Part shown: piece by piece, positions 1 through 7,450 of the stretch
Layout of the letters: the number at the start of each line of letters is the position of its first letter
Numbering within the stretch: position 1 is the first letter of the stretch
Source: an uncultured Lachnoanaerobaculum sp.
GTDB taxonomy: Bacteria; Bacillota; Clostridia; Lachnospirales; Lachnospiraceae
Length of the DNA stretch: 13,861 nucleotides
Reading direction: 5' to 3'
Assembly: GCA_916720285.1 (NCBI GenBank)
Contig: CAKAQP010000040.1
Span: 1 to 13,861, forward strand
The notes under the pieces: model-generated
Told to the model about the DNA's origin: nothing
Databases searched by the model: none
What the model saw: the letters and a program-made list of their open reading frames with translations, nothing else
Made by a program: the position numbers and the translations under genes

Positions 1-304
1 TTATGGTCTCACTCTCAAGACCTGCCACTATTGATATAATAAGTTTATCATTAAGCTCCGCAGCTATCTTTTCAAAAAGAGATTTTGCATGCACCGGCTT
101 TACCGCTACAAGTATGGTATCGGAATTTTTTACCAGATTCGTCTCATTATTGTATACATTAAATCCGTCAGCCTTTGCCCTTTCTCTTGTTTTATCATAT
201 GTATCAAAAACACCTATATCTTTTATATCAATTGCCTTTTTCGAAACAAATCCCTTTGCAATGGCAGATCCCATATTTCCAAAGCCTATTACACCTAATT
301 TCAT
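1..304 (-). CDS. proC: Pyrroline-5-carboxylate reductase, N-terminal part (cut by window edge)
   Basis: Last step of proline synthesis: NAD(P)H-dependent reduction of 1-pyrroline-5-carboxylate to L-proline in the cytoplasm. Only the first 101 residues lie in the window, all in the Rossmann NADP-binding domain. The dinucleotide motif GFGNMG is at residues 7-12. Two family hallmarks follow: VKP at 68-70 and the SIVAG strand at 91-95, both expected of ProC. The reading frame is open through base 1, so the gene continues beyond the edge. The ATG at 302-304 is preceded by AGGAG, which overlaps the stop codon of the LysR gene 8 nt upstream. Translation is therefore probably coupled, and proC is the third gene of the esterase-LysR-proC operon. 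Identity is quite sure; a ProC paralogue with another imine substrate cannot be excluded from half a protein. Confidence 0.9.
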   Translation of the reverse strand, partial: MKLGVIGFGNMGSAIAKGFVSKKAIDIKDIGVFDTYDKTRERAKADGFNVYNNETNLVKNSDTILVAVKPVHAKSLFEKIAAELNDKLIISIVAGLESETI

Positions 305-312
305 TCTATCTC

Positions 313-1224
313 CTATTCCAATATCTTATCATTAAACTTTGATACCTCTTCCAGATACTTTTTGCCAAGTTCACTGATTGCAATATCTTTTCTCATAATA
401 TAGCCTATGGTCATTTTTTCATCAGAATCAAGCTTTACAGCCATATATTCATCACCGTTTAACTCTTCACATATGATACCTGAGCAAAGTGTGTATCCGT
501 TTAAACCCACCATAAGATTGAGTAAAGTTGCCCTGTCATTAGCCTTTATCAGCTTATGGTATTCATAGGTTGAAAGAACCTCTTCCGCAAAATAAAACGA
601 ATTGTAATCTCCCTGTTCAAAAGAGAGACATGGATAATCCATAAGTTCTTCCATTTTTATCTTACTTTTATTTGCCAAAGGATGATTTCTGTACAAATAA
701 ACATAAATACTACACTCCATCAATGGGGTAAAGACAAGATTTGATTCCTTAAAAAGTTTTGTAAGAATATTTTTATTAAAATCATTCAAATAAAGTATTC
801 CTATCTCACTTTTAAATGTCTTTACATCATTAATAACATCAAATGTTTTCGTCTCATGTACTGCAAATTCATATTCGTCCATGCCGAATTGCTTTACCAG
901 ATTTACAAAGGCACTGACTGCAAATGTATAGTGTTGCATTGATACACTGAATTTCTTTTTAAGCTTCGGACTTGAAATATATTTTGCCTCTATCAAATCA
1001 AACTGCTCAACAACTTGCCTTGCATATCCTACAAACTCACTGCCTTCCGGTGTAAGAAATATACCTCTGTTATTCCTTGAAAACAGTTTTATCCCTATTT
1101 CCGATTCCAATTCTGCTATTGCCGATGAAAGACTTGGCTGTGTAATAAACAGATTTCCTGCGGCCTTATTTATAGAGCCGGCATTTGCTACTTCTATAGC
1201 ATATTTTAATTGAGTTAAAGTCAT
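313..1224 (-). CDS. LysR-family transcriptional regulator
   Basis: A 303-residue DNA-binding regulator of normal LysR length. Residues 1-60 form the winged helix-turn-helix: SINKAAGNLFITQPSLSSAI (about 17-36) is the recognition region, followed by the wing with the typical LFSRNNRG...LTPEG pattern. A linker helix leads to the effector-binding domain (about 90-295), whose ligand cannot be told from sequence. The ATG lies 1 nt after the TAG stop of the esterase gene and is served by an AAGG inside the esterase 3' end. The gene stops 8 nt before proC. LysR genes usually stand divergent from their targets; this one sits inside a co-directional operon, so autoregulation of the whole operon is a reasonable inference. 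Family assignment is firm; target and ligand are unknown. Confidence 0.93.
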   Translation of the reverse strand: MTLTQLKYAIEVANAGSINKAAGNLFITQPSLSSAIAELESEIGIKLFSRNNRGIFLTPEGSEFVGYARQVVEQFDLIEAKYISSPKLKKKFSVSMQHYTFAVSAFVNLVKQFGMDEYEFAVHETKTFDVINDVKTFKSEIGILYLNDFNKNILTKLFKESNLVFTPLMECSIYVYLYRNHPLANKSKIKMEELMDYPCLSFEQGDYNSFYFAEEVLSTYEYHKLIKANDRATLLNLMVGLNGYTLCSGIICEELNGDEYMAVKLDSDEKMTIGYIMRKDIAISELGKKYLEEVSKFNDKILE

Positions 1225-1225
1225 A

Positions 1226-1876
1226 CTATGCCTTCAATTCTTTACTTTCCAAAGTATTCTTTATAATTTCGCTTACCTTTTTTGCAAGTGCTTTATGTGA
1301 GTCTGCAGTTAAATGCATAAAGTCAATATCATTCATGGTGACACATGAAGCTGAATCAAAAAAATCCACTCCAAGTTCCTTTACTATAAGTTCATATTCC
1401 TTTGCAATTTCATAGGACTTATCGGAACATATACCCATGTTTTTACCGACATCTGAACGTTCACATTCCTTTAATATTGGTCCCGGTGCAATTACAAGTA
1501 TATTCGGCTTATCCCTCCAAACTTCAGCCTCAAGAGCCTTTTTTACAAGTCTTCTCATTCCCAGAGCAATATTTGCGGCAGTCAAAGAAAATCTTTGCTT
1601 ACAGTCATTTGTTCCAAGCATTATAACCAGCATATCAATAGGTGAATGAGTCTGTAAGCATGGCAAGAGATATGTAAGTCCTGAAAGTCCCTCATTAAAC
1701 GGATCGTCAAGACAGGTGGTCCTTCCGCAAAGCCCCTCTTCCAATATTCTATATTCACTTCCAAGGAGCTTAGCAGCTACCATAGGCCATCTGATTTCTT
1801 CATTAAATCTCCCTCCGGTTGCAGCATCATACCCCCATGTATTTGAATCTCCAAAAATAACAACTCTCTTTTTCAT
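1226..1876 (-). CDS. SGNH/GDSL-family esterase, arylesterase/acyltransferase-like
   Basis: A 216-residue cytoplasmic hydrolase without signal peptide. SGNH blocks are all visible: GDS at 9-11 with nucleophile Ser11; block II glycine in GLCGRTT (48-54, Gly51); GTND at 88-91 with oxyanion Asn90; and DFMH at 185-188 giving Asp185 and His188 of the triad. The stretches LEEGL.GRTT, DDPFNEGL, LPCLQTH and LVIMLGTND closely resemble, from memory, the Mycobacterium smegmatis arylesterase/perhydrolase MsAcT, known for acyl transfer in water. That protein has Ala where this one has Gly51 in block II. Likely reaction: hydrolysis or acyl transfer on small esters; the true substrate is unknown. First gene of the operon with the LysR gene (1 nt gap) and proC. 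The start at 1874-1876 has a GGAAG ribosome binding site. Confidence 0.9.
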   Translation of the reverse strand: MKKRVVIFGDSNTWGYDAATGGRFNEEIRWPMVAAKLLGSEYRILEEGLCGRTTCLDDPFNEGLSGLTYLLPCLQTHSPIDMLVIMLGTNDCKQRFSLTAANIALGMRRLVKKALEAEVWRDKPNILVIAPGPILKECERSDVGKNMGICSDKSYEIAKEYELIVKELGVDFFDSASCVTMNDIDFMHLTADSHKALAKKVSEIIKNTLESKELKA

Positions 1877-1909
1877 ATTTCTTCCAATCTGTTATCATAG
1901 TTTTCTTCT

Positions 1910-1939
1910 ATTATACTAAAACTTCACAGTCTTTTTCAA
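1910..1939 (-). promoter_or_regulatory. Sigma-A-type promoter of the esterase-LysR-proC operon
   Basis: On the minus strand TTGAAA (1934-1939) is followed after 18 nt by a perfect TATAAT (1910-1915), about 34 nt upstream of the esterase ATG. It lies between the terminator-like palindrome of the preceding unit and the esterase gene, which is where an operon promoter is expected. Read by eye, not tested. Confidence 0.65.
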
Positions 1940-1954
1940 TACAGGTAATATGCC

Positions 1955-1985
1955 AAAATGAGCTGTACAAAGTTTTGTACAGCTC
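1955..1985 (-). terminator. Terminator-like palindrome after the GLUG/coiled-coil gene
   Basis: A near-perfect 26-nt palindrome (1960-1985) with arms GAGCTGTACAA and TTGTACAGCTC (11 bp) and a 4-nt loop lies 17 nt past the stop codon of the GLUG gene. On the minus strand it is followed by ATTTT (1959-1955), a short U-run. A strong stem with a weak U-tract fits a rho-independent terminator closing the permease/GLUG operon. Because it also lies ~20 nt upstream of the -35 of the next operon, an operator role is possible. Confidence 0.6.
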
Positions 1986-2002
1986 GATTGTATTTCAAGT
2001 AT

Positions 2003-4990
2003 TTATTTCTTTTTCTTCTTATAATAAAGATATCCTGAAATTATTACGGCAGCCGCCGCTATGAAAGAAAGTATAATAATATATTTATTTATACTCTCAG
2101 TCTTAATCAGAACAATTTCTCCTTGTGGACTGTTTACTTTAAAGCTCAGATAAGATCCGACTTTAACTGTATCTGCTTTTATAATACCGTTTTCAGTCTT
2201 TATTCCTACAGCATTTGCCTTACCGTCGTCATTTAAAACTCTAAGCTCAATGCCCTCATTCATATATCTTCCTTCAGGAATTATACTGTATTTATATGCC
2301 CTAATCACATCTTTATCCGTCTCAGGTACGCTAATCTCTTCCACTTGAATACTTGTCCCTTCATAGAATAATGCACTTGCAAGTAAAACCGGCTTACCGT
2401 TAATATTTGTATTTGCAGAAATATTTTTATTCCATCTTTCTTCAACCAAATATATATTTATATTTCTCTTTATATTATTTAATTCCTTATTCTCCCAGTA
2501 TGTATTATACCCCTCAACCTCCGGAGCCTTAGGAATATCGGCGCCGCTGACATATGAATTATAAGCCACATTTACCGTCTTTATAATATCATCTCCCACG
2601 AAGAAATTTACTCTTAAAGTCTTAAATCCTTCAGGAGTATTATTATCCTGCAAAAGTTCCTCATATGAAACAATACCTGCTTCAGAGTTTAGAGTTATAT
2701 CATTTATCGCTCCTACGCCTTCATCAACATATCTGTTTGCATTTACATAGGAATCTTTTAAAACATCTCCGGCAATACTTCCAAATCTTCCGGAATTGGT
2801 ACTTACTACAGTACTCATTGCGGTATTTCCTATAAGATCTCCGGCAATTCCGGCAATTCCTCCTATATAATCGCTTCCTTTTACATCTCCAAGCATATAA
2901 GAATCTTTTATAAGGTTTTTACTGTAACCTGCAATTCCTCCTATATAAGATCCGCTTTGTGAACTGACATCGGCAAAGTTTTTGTTTGCAACGACTGCTC
3001 CATAGTCGGCTTTTGCCACTATACCTCCTGCGTAATCATTTTTTACATTTATTTCACCTTCATTTGTATTTGACTGTATCAGAGCATATACATTATTTGA
3101 AAAATTAAGAGATGTCTCTCCTTTTTTATCTACATCATCTTTAATGTCCGTTTCCGTGATAATGCTGTCCCCCGGATCTATGCCGACTCTACCTACAATT
3201 CCCGCAGTATTTATATCACCGTTTATAATTGCTCTGTTTAGAGAATTTTCCAGTCTACCGTATGCATATTCCTTAGGCGGATTTACAGATACGTCAAAAT
3301 AAATTTTTCCGTCATCGATTTTCTCTTTTAGCCTGTCCCCTCCGTTTTGAATAGTGCCTCTTATATTGTCAATTTCATTCTTTACTCCGTCAACACTGCC
3401 TTTTATATCCTGTCTGCTGCTTTTTAGGTCCTGTCTTGCTTTATTTATCTCAGCTTCAAGCTCATCTTTTTTTCCTCTTACGGTTTCATAAGAATCATCA
3501 AGATTCTGTCTTAAATCACTTTTTTCATCATCCAGATAATCAAGTAACTCATTTGATTTTGAATACAAATCATCAATTTCATGAGTAATTGCCTGAAAAT
3601 CATCTGCAATATTGTCGGCACTTTCTTTTTTATCTTCAATATCACTTTTCATTCTTTTTGATATTTCATTGATATTTTTTATGCCTGCAATAAGATTTTG
3701 AAGTTTGGTATTTCTGTCATTTATGATATCCTTATAGCTTTCTCCATGCCTTAAATCTCCAACATTATCTCCTATATCTGAAATATCGGAATTTATATTA
3801 CCGGTTATACCCTTTATATCGTCATTTTTTTCTTTCAATCCGGCATCAAATTTATCAGCTTCTTCACTGTGGAAATTTTTTCTTTCATTTATACTCTCTT
3901 CAAGCTCATTTTTTTTGGAATCAATGCCGTCTACATTATTCTCCAATATGGTTGCATTTTTATCCACCTCGGCCTCAAAAGCATCCAATAACTTTGAGAG
4001 AGTTTCAGTCTGTCTTTCAAGACTGTCTATAGTATCCCCTTCATATGAAATCTCTATATAAGGCTTTAATAATCCGGCTATACCTCCTATATCCTTCCTG
4101 CCGTAAACTGAGGCTTCATTTATACAATTATTTAAAGCTCCTGTCTGTAAGCCTACTATACCTCCTACTTTATATCCTATATGAGGGTATCCTACCTTTT
4201 CACTGTTTGTACAATCTCTTATAATACCGCTTGATACTCCTGCAATTCCGCCTGTCATCTCCTGTTTTACATCATCTGTAACGGCATTTGAAACGGTAAT
4301 ACTTGGTACACTTTTCATTTTATCATCATCAGGAAGTACACTCTCATTATCACCTGCAATTCTTCCAAGGTTTTGTGATCCTACGATACTTCCCTTATTA
4401 TATCCGCAGATACCTCCTACTATTTTTGTGCCGTTTACCACAGCATGATTTTTTGAGTTGATTATAAATCCGCTTTCATCATTTACACCTGCTATACCGC
4501 CTACTCTTTTATAAGCTGTTACATATCCGGCGAAACTTACATTCTCTATAACACCTTTATTGGTTCCTACAACTCCTCCTACAAGTGTCTTACCGCCGTC
4601 AGGGCTTATATTTCCTTCCACATTAAGATTCTTAATGCTTCCCTTTGTACCGAGTACACTTATAAGACCCGCACCTGTACTTTTTTCACTTACATTAAGC
4701 CCCTTTATTGTATATCCGCTGCCGTCAAGAGTTCCGGAGAATATTGAAACAGGCTTAAAGTCCTTGTCCGACAAGTCAATATCATTTGTTAAAACATAGA
4801 TCTTATTTAATGTAAAATTCTCAACGGTAGAGCCTTTTGAAAGACTTATGAGTTCATCGGCGCTGCTTATATTTATGACATCTTGTGTATTTTGTGCAGA
4901 GTTAATATCGGCATCTGCAGTCGCATATACCGGTAAAACATTTCCGAATATTAAACTAAGACTCAGTAATAATGCTGTTTTCTTCTTCAT
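2003..4990 (-). CDS. Secreted tail-anchored protein with GLUG repeats split by a long coiled coil
   Basis: A 995-residue surface protein of unknown function. Numbering from the chosen start: signal peptide 1-23 (MKKKTALLLS..., cut near VYA|TAD); a beta-repeat block about 90-307 with GLUG-type units such as VGGIAGVN, VGGICGYNKG, TGGIAGVSSG, VGGIVGLQTG and IGGIAGLL; a charged heptad-rich coiled coil about 320-565; a second GLUG-like block about 590-775 (AGGIVAKAD, IGGIAGYSKN, IGGIAGIAG); a segment about 790-850 resembling InlB/Listeria-Bacteroides beta-grasp repeats; a further domain; then one membrane helix about 969-989 ending in YYKKKKK. No LPXTG is present, so the C-terminal helix holds it in the cell membrane, facing out. 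An in-frame ATG at 5014 would add eight Arg-rich residues; I prefer 4990 because it begins a classic signal peptide, although the AGGAGGAG upstream is 13 nt away. The start overlaps the permease gene, implying coupled expression. Confidence 0.85.
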   Translation of the reverse strand: MKKKTALLLSLSLIFGNVLPVYATADADINSAQNTQDVINISSADELISLSKGSTVENFTLNKIYVLTNDIDLSDKDFKPVSIFSGTLDGSGYTIKGLNVSEKSTGAGLISVLGTKGSIKNLNVEGNISPDGGKTLVGGVVGTNKGVIENVSFAGYVTAYKRVGGIAGVNDESGFIINSKNHAVVNGTKIVGGICGYNKGSIVGSQNLGRIAGDNESVLPDDDKMKSVPSITVSNAVTDDVKQEMTGGIAGVSSGIIRDCTNSEKVGYPHIGYKVGGIVGLQTGALNNCINEASVYGRKDIGGIAGLLKPYIEISYEGDTIDSLERQTETLSKLLDAFEAEVDKNATILENNVDGIDSKKNELEESINERKNFHSEEADKFDAGLKEKNDDIKGITGNINSDISDIGDNVGDLRHGESYKDIINDRNTKLQNLIAGIKNINEISKRMKSDIEDKKESADNIADDFQAITHEIDDLYSKSNELLDYLDDEKSDLRQNLDDSYETVRGKKDELEAEINKARQDLKSSRQDIKGSVDGVKNEIDNIRGTIQNGGDRLKEKIDDGKIYFDVSVNPPKEYAYGRLENSLNRAIINGDINTAGIVGRVGIDPGDSIITETDIKDDVDKKGETSLNFSNNVYALIQSNTNEGEINVKNDYAGGIVAKADYGAVVANKNFADVSSQSGSYIGGIAGYSKNLIKDSYMLGDVKGSDYIGGIAGIAGDLIGNTAMSTVVSTNSGRFGSIAGDVLKDSYVNANRYVDEGVGAINDITLNSEAGIVSYEELLQDNNTPEGFKTLRVNFFVGDDIIKTVNVAYNSYVSGADIPKAPEVEGYNTYWENKELNNIKRNINIYLVEERWNKNISANTNINGKPVLLASALFYEGTSIQVEEISVPETDKDVIRAYKYSIIPEGRYMNEGIELRVLNDDGKANAVGIKTENGIIKADTVKVGSYLSFKVNSPQGEIVLIKTESINKYIIILSFIAAAAVIISGYLYYKKKKK

Positions 4991-7292
4991 CTTCTCTCTT
5001 ATTCTCCTCCTCATTTATTTTTCTTGAAAACGATGTCTTGTCAATAATGAAATCAAAAGTATAAAGCAATACAGGCAACACCACCATTACCATTATAATT
5101 GAAATAACAACTCCCTTTCCAAGAGTTTTTCCAAGAGATGCAATGGTCGGATTTGATGTGATATTTCCTATTACAAATCCTGAAGCCGCCATAATACTTC
5201 CCGATGTGACTATTGTAGGAAACGCCTCATTTAAAGTTCTTGATATTACTTTCTTTCTGTCTGAAATCTCCTCTCTTAGAGCCAGATATCTGCTTGTGAT
5301 AACAATTGCATAATCAATTGTTGCTCCCATCTGTATTGAACTTACTATCAAATAACTTAAGAAGAACATATTCTCACCCGTAAGATACGGCAAACTGAAG
5401 TTTATCCAGATACTTCCCTGTATTGTAAGTACCAATATAAAAGGCAATGCGGCATTTTGGAATGTAAAAAGTAATATAACACCAACCAAAAGTGCTGTTA
5501 TAATACTGATTCTTAAATTGTCACCTCCAAATGATTTGCTGATATCATAGTCACTTGAACTGTCACCGACAACATATGCTTCATCATAATATTTCTTTGC
5601 TATTTCTTGCACAGTATCAATATTGGTAAAGGTATCTTCACCTTCAAGAGGCTTATCCCATATAAGTAAAATCCTTGAATACTTTTCACTTTCCAGCTGT
5701 TTTCTCGCATCTGTTATACTCTTATGTATATCTACTATATCGCTGATAGTATCCTCATCTATATCAAGACCTCCCTCTTCAATTTGGTCATATAAAAAGT
5801 CCACCATATTTATTATAGGTATTTTATAGCTGTCAATACTCTTCATAAATGCACCATACTGCTCATTCTTTAATGCATAGAATCTGTATGCCGCCTTTAC
5901 AAGATCCACATCCACATCTGCAACCTCAGCCAGTTCCCTTGGATTTAAACTGTCTGTAAGTACATATTCGCCGTTATTACCTACTTCAATATTTGCAAGT
6001 CCTGTAACACTCTTTACTCCCTGAATATTTGAAACCTCTTTAAGCAATGCCGCCTCTCGCAAGTAGTCCTCCTTTGGAATAACTATTGCCATTATATTGC
6101 TTCTTCCAAACTGCTCCTCGATTTTTTCCTTCGCCTCAAGATATTCGGTCTTCTTATCCGACTCTATAGAATTTACATCAAATATATATCCGGTTTTACT
6201 TGAAAGTATAACTCCGGCGACTGTAATAACTATAAATAAAGGAAGTATAATTCTTTTTAACTTTAAAATTCCGCTTCCGAATACTTCTATATTCGGTACA
6301 AAATTTTTATGCATTGATTTTTCAATCTGTCTTTCAAACATCATTATAAGTGCAGGCATAAATGCAAACACTGCCAGCATACTGAATATAATTGACTTAA
6401 GTAAAACTCTTCCAAGGTCCATACCTATCTGAAACTGCATTGTCATCAGTGCCACCATACCTGCCATAGTGGTAAGAGAGCTTGATGATATCTCAGGTAT
6501 AGCCTTTGCAAGCGCTTTTATAAGAGCATGTTTCGGCTTATAATACCTTCTTTCCTCCATAAATCTGTGGAAAAGTATTATTGCATAGTCAATCGCGAGC
6601 GCCAACTGCAATACTACGCCTACAGCCTTTGTTACAAATGAGATTCTTCCGAATATAAAATTTGTACCTATATTCAGTACTATCGCTATTCCGAATGTAA
6701 GCATGAAAATCAATATTTCCATATATGTTTGTGAGGTGAACAATAATACTGCAATTATTATGATTATTACAAGGACAAATATAACCTTCATATCCTTGTT
6801 CAAATCTTTGGCATCATCCTTATCAATGGTTGTATATACAACATTGTCATAGGGTGAAACCAAATCCCTTACCTTAACTATTGCATCCTGAACTAATTTT
6901 GAGCTTTCAACATCGTCAAAGCTTATTGTATACAGAGCGGAAAAATTCTTATAATAATCTTCTATATTCTTATTTTCATAATCCTTATCGGATTTATCAT
7001 AAAAATCCACTTTGGAAACTCCCTTGATATCCTCAATTTCTTTTGATACTTCAAGAGCTCTGTCATAATCAACATTATAAATCATTACTTTTGCCGTTCC
7101 GAAAGTCGTAAAGCTCTCATCCATAATATCAAGCCCCTGCTTTGTCTCGGAGGACCCCGGTAAATAATCTGATAATTTATCACTGACCTTTACCCATGAT
7201 GAACTGAACACTCCGAATACGGCAGCAAGGATAAAAAATACAAGAAAAGCTTTTCTTTTATTCACTATAAATGAAGCAATCTTTTCAAACAT
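4956..7292 (-). CDS. MMPL/RND-family membrane permease
   Basis: A 778-residue polytopic protein with the two-fold RND layout. TM1 is about 14-31, followed by an extracytoplasmic domain about 32-167; TM2-6 about 168-318; TM7 about 348-364, followed by a second extracytoplasmic domain about 366-593; then TM8-12 about 594-747 and an acidic tail. The MMPL proton-relay Asp-Tyr pairs are seen in both halves: AIDYAI (Asp235-Tyr236) in TM4 and TIDYAI (Asp660-Tyr661) in TM10. MMPL proteins export lipids or other amphiphiles using the proton gradient; the cargo here is unknown. Many Gram-positive MMPL-like proteins carry a coiled coil inside an extracytoplasmic domain; none is obvious here, but the next gene supplies one. 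Start ATG at 7290-7292 has AGGAGAG upstream and a good promoter. The 3' end overlaps the GLUG gene by 35 nt. Confidence 0.9.
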   Translation of the reverse strand: MFEKIASFIVNKRKAFLVFFILAAVFGVFSSSWVKVSDKLSDYLPGSSETKQGLDIMDESFTTFGTAKVMIYNVDYDRALEVSKEIEDIKGVSKVDFYDKSDKDYENKNIEDYYKNFSALYTISFDDVESSKLVQDAIVKVRDLVSPYDNVVYTTIDKDDAKDLNKDMKVIFVLVIIIIIAVLLFTSQTYMEILIFMLTFGIAIVLNIGTNFIFGRISFVTKAVGVVLQLALAIDYAIILFHRFMEERRYYKPKHALIKALAKAIPEISSSSLTTMAGMVALMTMQFQIGMDLGRVLLKSIIFSMLAVFAFMPALIMMFERQIEKSMHKNFVPNIEVFGSGILKLKRIILPLFIVITVAGVILSSKTGYIFDVNSIESDKKTEYLEAKEKIEEQFGRSNIMAIVIPKEDYLREAALLKEVSNIQGVKSVTGLANIEVGNNGEYVLTDSLNPRELAEVADVDVDLVKAAYRFYALKNEQYGAFMKSIDSYKIPIINMVDFLYDQIEEGGLDIDEDTISDIVDIHKSITDARKQLESEKYSRILLIWDKPLEGEDTFTNIDTVQEIAKKYYDEAYVVGDSSSDYDISKSFGGDNLRISIITALLVGVILLFTFQNAALPFILVLTIQGSIWINFSLPYLTGENMFFLSYLIVSSIQMGATIDYAIVITSRYLALREEISDRKKVISRTLNEAFPTIVTSGSIMAASGFVIGNITSNPTIASLGKTLGKGVVISIIMVMVVLPVLLYTFDFIIDKTSFSRKINEEENKREDEEENSIITES

Positions 7293-7353
7293 CTTTCTCT
7301 CTCCTATTCTTTATACTTATGTATATTTTTAGACATGTGGCTATTTCTCTGGT

Positions 7354-7382
7354 ATTATATTACATTTGTGAAGTTTTTTCAA
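7354..7382 (-). promoter_or_regulatory. Sigma-A-type promoter of the permease/GLUG operon
   Basis: On the minus strand TTGAAA (7377-7382), a 17-nt spacer and a perfect TATAAT (7354-7359) stand about 60 nt upstream of the permease ATG and just after the terminator of the preceding gene. Among the best promoter matches in the window; its -35 is identical to that of the esterase operon. Confidence 0.72.
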
Positions 7383-7403
7383 CACCTGTTTATTATTTTT
7401 TTT

Positions 7404-7437
7404 AAACAAAAAGTTGGGATCCTTATCGAATCCCAAC
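7404..7437 (-). terminator. Rho-independent terminator of the molybdenum hydroxylase gene
   Basis: On the minus strand the arms GTTGGGATTC and GGATCCCAAC (7413-7437) form a 10-bp stem with one G-T wobble and a 5-nt loop, followed by TTTTTGTTT. It begins 13 nt past the hydroxylase stop codon. Classic intrinsic terminator, making the hydroxylase gene a unit separate from the permease operon. Confidence 0.9.
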
Positions 7438-7450
7438 CAAAAATCATTCT

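Noticed and set aside
2003..4990. LPXTG sortase anchoring of the GLUG protein.
   Set aside because: No LPXTG-like motif before the C-terminal helix; the tail looks like a plain membrane anchor.
4991..5014. ATG at 5014 as start of the GLUG/coiled-coil protein (adds eight Arg-rich residues).
   Set aside because: No ribosome binding site precedes it, and the ATG at 4990 begins a clean signal peptide. Not fully excluded because the ribosome binding site for 4990 is 13 nt away.
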